From: Rhodocyclaceae bacterium | Lineage (GTDB): Bacteria; Pseudomonadota; Gammaproteobacteria; Burkholderiales; Rhodocyclaceae | Length of the DNA stretch: 7,766 bases | Assembly: GCA_020849155.1 (NCBI GenBank) | Contig: JADLGU010000250.1 | Location: 1 to 7,766 of the forward strand | Reading direction: 5' to 3' | Part shown: piece by piece, positions 6,393 through 7,766 of the stretch | Position numbering within the stretch: position 1 is the first letter of the stretch | Layout of the letters: every line of letters starts with the position of its first letter | Made by a program: the position numbers and the translations under genes | The notes under the pieces: model-generated | Told to the model about the DNA's origin: nothing | Seen by the model: the letters and a program-made list of their open reading frames with translations, nothing else | The model's database searches: none

Positions 6393-7271
6393 ATGCCGGT
6401 CGGAAGAGACACGGTCGCCATCGCCTCGCTGCTGGCCGGGGCCACCATCTGGGGGCTGATCTGGCATCCCTACCGGGTGCTGGAAGGGCTGGGTGTTTCT
6501 CCGGCACTGGGCGCCACGCTGACTTATTTCGTCGCCCTGCTGCTGGGCTGGCCGCTGCTCGGACGACGCCTCGCCGGACTCCGGCCGGACCGCATGCTGC
6601 TGGCCATCGCCCTGGCGGCCGGCGGCTGCAACCTCGGCTACGTGCTGGCCACGATGCACGGCGAGGTGATGCGGGTGCTGCTCCTGTTCTACCTGGCGCC
6701 GCTGTGGACCGTGCTGCTGGCCTTCCTGCTGCTGGATGAAAAAGTCGGTCTCCCCGGGACGGCGGTGATCGGCCTGTCCCTGGCCGGCGCCGTCGTCATG
6801 CTCTGGCAGCCGAGCCTGGGACTACCGCTGCCGCAGAACGGGGCCGAGTGGCTGGGACTGGCCGCCGGTTTCCTGTTCGCGCTGGCCAACGTGCTGATCC
6901 GCAAGGCGCAGGCGTTGTCCATCGAGGCCAAGTCGATGGCCGTCTTCGCCGGCGTGGTGGCGGTGGGCCTGATGGTGCTGCCGTTCGAGCCGGCGCCGGT
7001 CCTCATGCCGGCGCCGCAGGCCTGGCTGCTGATCGCCCTCGTCGGCCTGGTGCTGCTGGCGACCAACCTGTTCGTGCAGTACGGTCTGACGCACACCCCG
7101 GCCAACCGGGCCATCGTGATCTTCCTCTTCGAGCTGGTGGTCGCCGCCCTGGCCTCGTGGCTGCTGGCCGGCGAGGCCATGACGCTGCAGGAATGGCTCG
7201 GCGGCACCCTGATCGTGGCGGCCAGCTTGCTGTCGGGCCGGCTGGAAACGCGGCGAAGCGACCCGGCTTGA
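6393..7271 (+). CDS. EamA/DMT-superfamily membrane transporter
   Basis: This 292-residue protein is very hydrophobic, with about ten likely membrane helices (roughly 8-24, 37-55, 67-87, 94-114, 120-138, 152-170, 180-198, 209-229, 238-258, 266-283). It is built as two repeated EamA halves (about 8-138 and 152-283), as in drug/metabolite transporters of the inner membrane. The typical EamA ending of each half is visible: LLLDEKVGLPGTAVIGLSLA near 113-132 and LLAGEAMTLQEWLGGTLIVA near 257-276. Relatives export amino acids, metabolites or drugs; the substrate cannot be read from sequence. The ATG at 6393 is preferred to an upstream one at 6345, because the latter would add a non-homologous stretch covering the divergent gap, although its ribosome binding site is weak. 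It is divergent from dapC and ends 29 bases before uvrB, with which it may be co-transcribed. Confidence 0.88.
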   Translation: MPVGRDTVAIASLLAGATIWGLIWHPYRVLEGLGVSPALGATLTYFVALLLGWPLLGRRLAGLRPDRMLLAIALAAGGCNLGYVLATMHGEVMRVLLLFYLAPLWTVLLAFLLLDEKVGLPGTAVIGLSLAGAVVMLWQPSLGLPLPQNGAEWLGLAAGFLFALANVLIRKAQALSIEAKSMAVFAGVVAVGLMVLPFEPAPVLMPAPQAWLLIALVGLVLLATNLFVQYGLTHTPANRAIVIFLFELVVAALASWLLAGEAMTLQEWLGGTLIVAASLLSGRLETRRSDPA

Positions 7272-7277
7272 TAGAAT
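7272..7277 (+). promoter_or_regulatory. Possible -10 box upstream of uvrB
   Basis: TAGAAT matches the -10 consensus at five of six bases and lies 23 bases before the uvrB GTG, directly after the transporter's stop codon. No convincing -35 box is placed correctly. It is a weak candidate; readthrough from the transporter gene is equally possible. Confidence 0.2.
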
Positions 7278-7300
7278 CCCGGCTTTCAGGTCCCAGCGAA

Positions 7301-7766
7301 GTGCCGATTTCCTTTCCCGAGAGCCCGTTCCTCCTGCACCAGCCCTTCGAGCCGGCGGGCGACCAGCCTGAAGCCATCGCCAAGCTGGCGGAGGGCATCC
7401 AGGACGGCCTGATGTACCAGACCCTGCTCGGCGTCACCGGCTCGGGCAAGACCTACACCATGGCCAATGTGATTGCCCGCCTGGGTCGGCCGGCGATGGT
7501 GCTGGCGCCCAACAAGACGCTGGCGGCGCAGCTCTACTCGGAATTCCGCGAGTTCTTCCCGGAGAACGCCGTCGAGTATTTCGTCTCCTATTACGACTAC
7601 TACCAGCCCGAGGCCTACGTGCCCTCGCGCGACCTCTTCATCGAGAAGGATTCCTCGATCAACGAGCACATCGAGCAGATGCGCCTGTCGGCGACGAAAT
7701 CGCTGCTGGAGCGGCGCGACGTGGTCATCGTCGGCACCGTCTCGGCCATCTACGGCATCGGCGACC
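7301..7766 (+). CDS. uvrB: Excinuclease ABC subunit UvrB, 5' part (cut by window end)
   Basis: UvrB is the damage-verifying helicase-like subunit of UvrABC nucleotide excision repair: it is loaded on DNA by UvrA and then recruits UvrC. The visible 155 residues include the N-terminal SPFLLHQPFEPAGDQPEAI (8-26), Walker A GVTGSGKT (44-51), APNKTLAAQLYSEFREFFP (69-87), and the aromatic beta-hairpin that locks behind the lesion, SYYDYYQPEAYVPSRD (96-111), followed by INEHIEQMRLSATKSLLER (120-138). The match to UvrB is close throughout, with no break. The first codon is GTG at 7301; no other start codon lies in frame between it and the transporter stop, and the ribosome binding site is poor. The family's usual length is about 670-690 residues, so roughly three quarters lie outside the window. 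I saw no LexA-type CTG-N10-CAG site upstream. Confidence 0.97.
   Translation, partial: MPISFPESPFLLHQPFEPAGDQPEAIAKLAEGIQDGLMYQTLLGVTGSGKTYTMANVIARLGRPAMVLAPNKTLAAQLYSEFREFFPENAVEYFVSYYDYYQPEAYVPSRDLFIEKDSSINEHIEQMRLSATKSLLERRDVVIVGTVSAIYGIGD

Noticed and set aside
1..7766. A novel defence, biosynthetic or mobile system
   Set aside because: Every substantial gene belongs to a well-known family in a plausible chromosomal setting. No CRISPR repeats, recombinase, toxin-antitoxin pair, tRNA or phage-like gene was seen.

Overview
The window looks like ordinary chromosomal DNA of a high-GC betaproteobacterium (by eye about two thirds G+C). The protein sequences resemble Rhodocyclales-type relatives most, but that placement is an inference. 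The evidence is the clustering of succinylase-branch diaminopimelate genes with prmB, the type IV pilus ATPase PilU, and a UvrB of typical proteobacterial sequence.

Layout. Bases 1-6330 are read from the minus strand, in transcription order dapC (6330-5137), dapD (5126-4305), pilU (4277-3093), dapE (2995-1871), prmB (1871-984), a broken sensor histidine kinase (about 870-352) and a CheY/Rcp1-like response regulator (337 to beyond base 1). Bases 6393-7766 are read from the plus strand: an EamA-family membrane transporter (6393-7271), then the first 155 codons of uvrB (7301 to beyond the window end). The 62-base gap 6331-6392 separates the two divergent units. The longest stretch without a gene is about 113 bases (871-983); it holds one clear hairpin and no recognisable coding sequence.

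How the genes work together. DapD, DapC and DapE catalyse three consecutive steps (succinylation, transamination, desuccinylation) from tetrahydrodipicolinate to LL-diaminopimelate, which feeds lysine and peptidoglycan synthesis. The dapC stop codon is part of the dapD ribosome binding site, and the dapE stop shares a base with the prmB start, so these pairs are probably translationally coupled. PilU, a retraction ATPase accessory to PilT, sits inside the set without an obvious metabolic link. PrmB methylates ribosomal protein uL3.

I found no previously undescribed system. The points most worth a second look are: the kinase, which has lost its N-terminal region including the phospho-accepting histidine and carries a frameshift while its partner regulator is intact; a palindromic repeat whose 3' arm is the dapE ribosome binding site; pilU placed inside the dap cluster; and a GTG-started dapC without a visible ribosome binding site, whose best promoter match lies against the divergent transporter's start codon.
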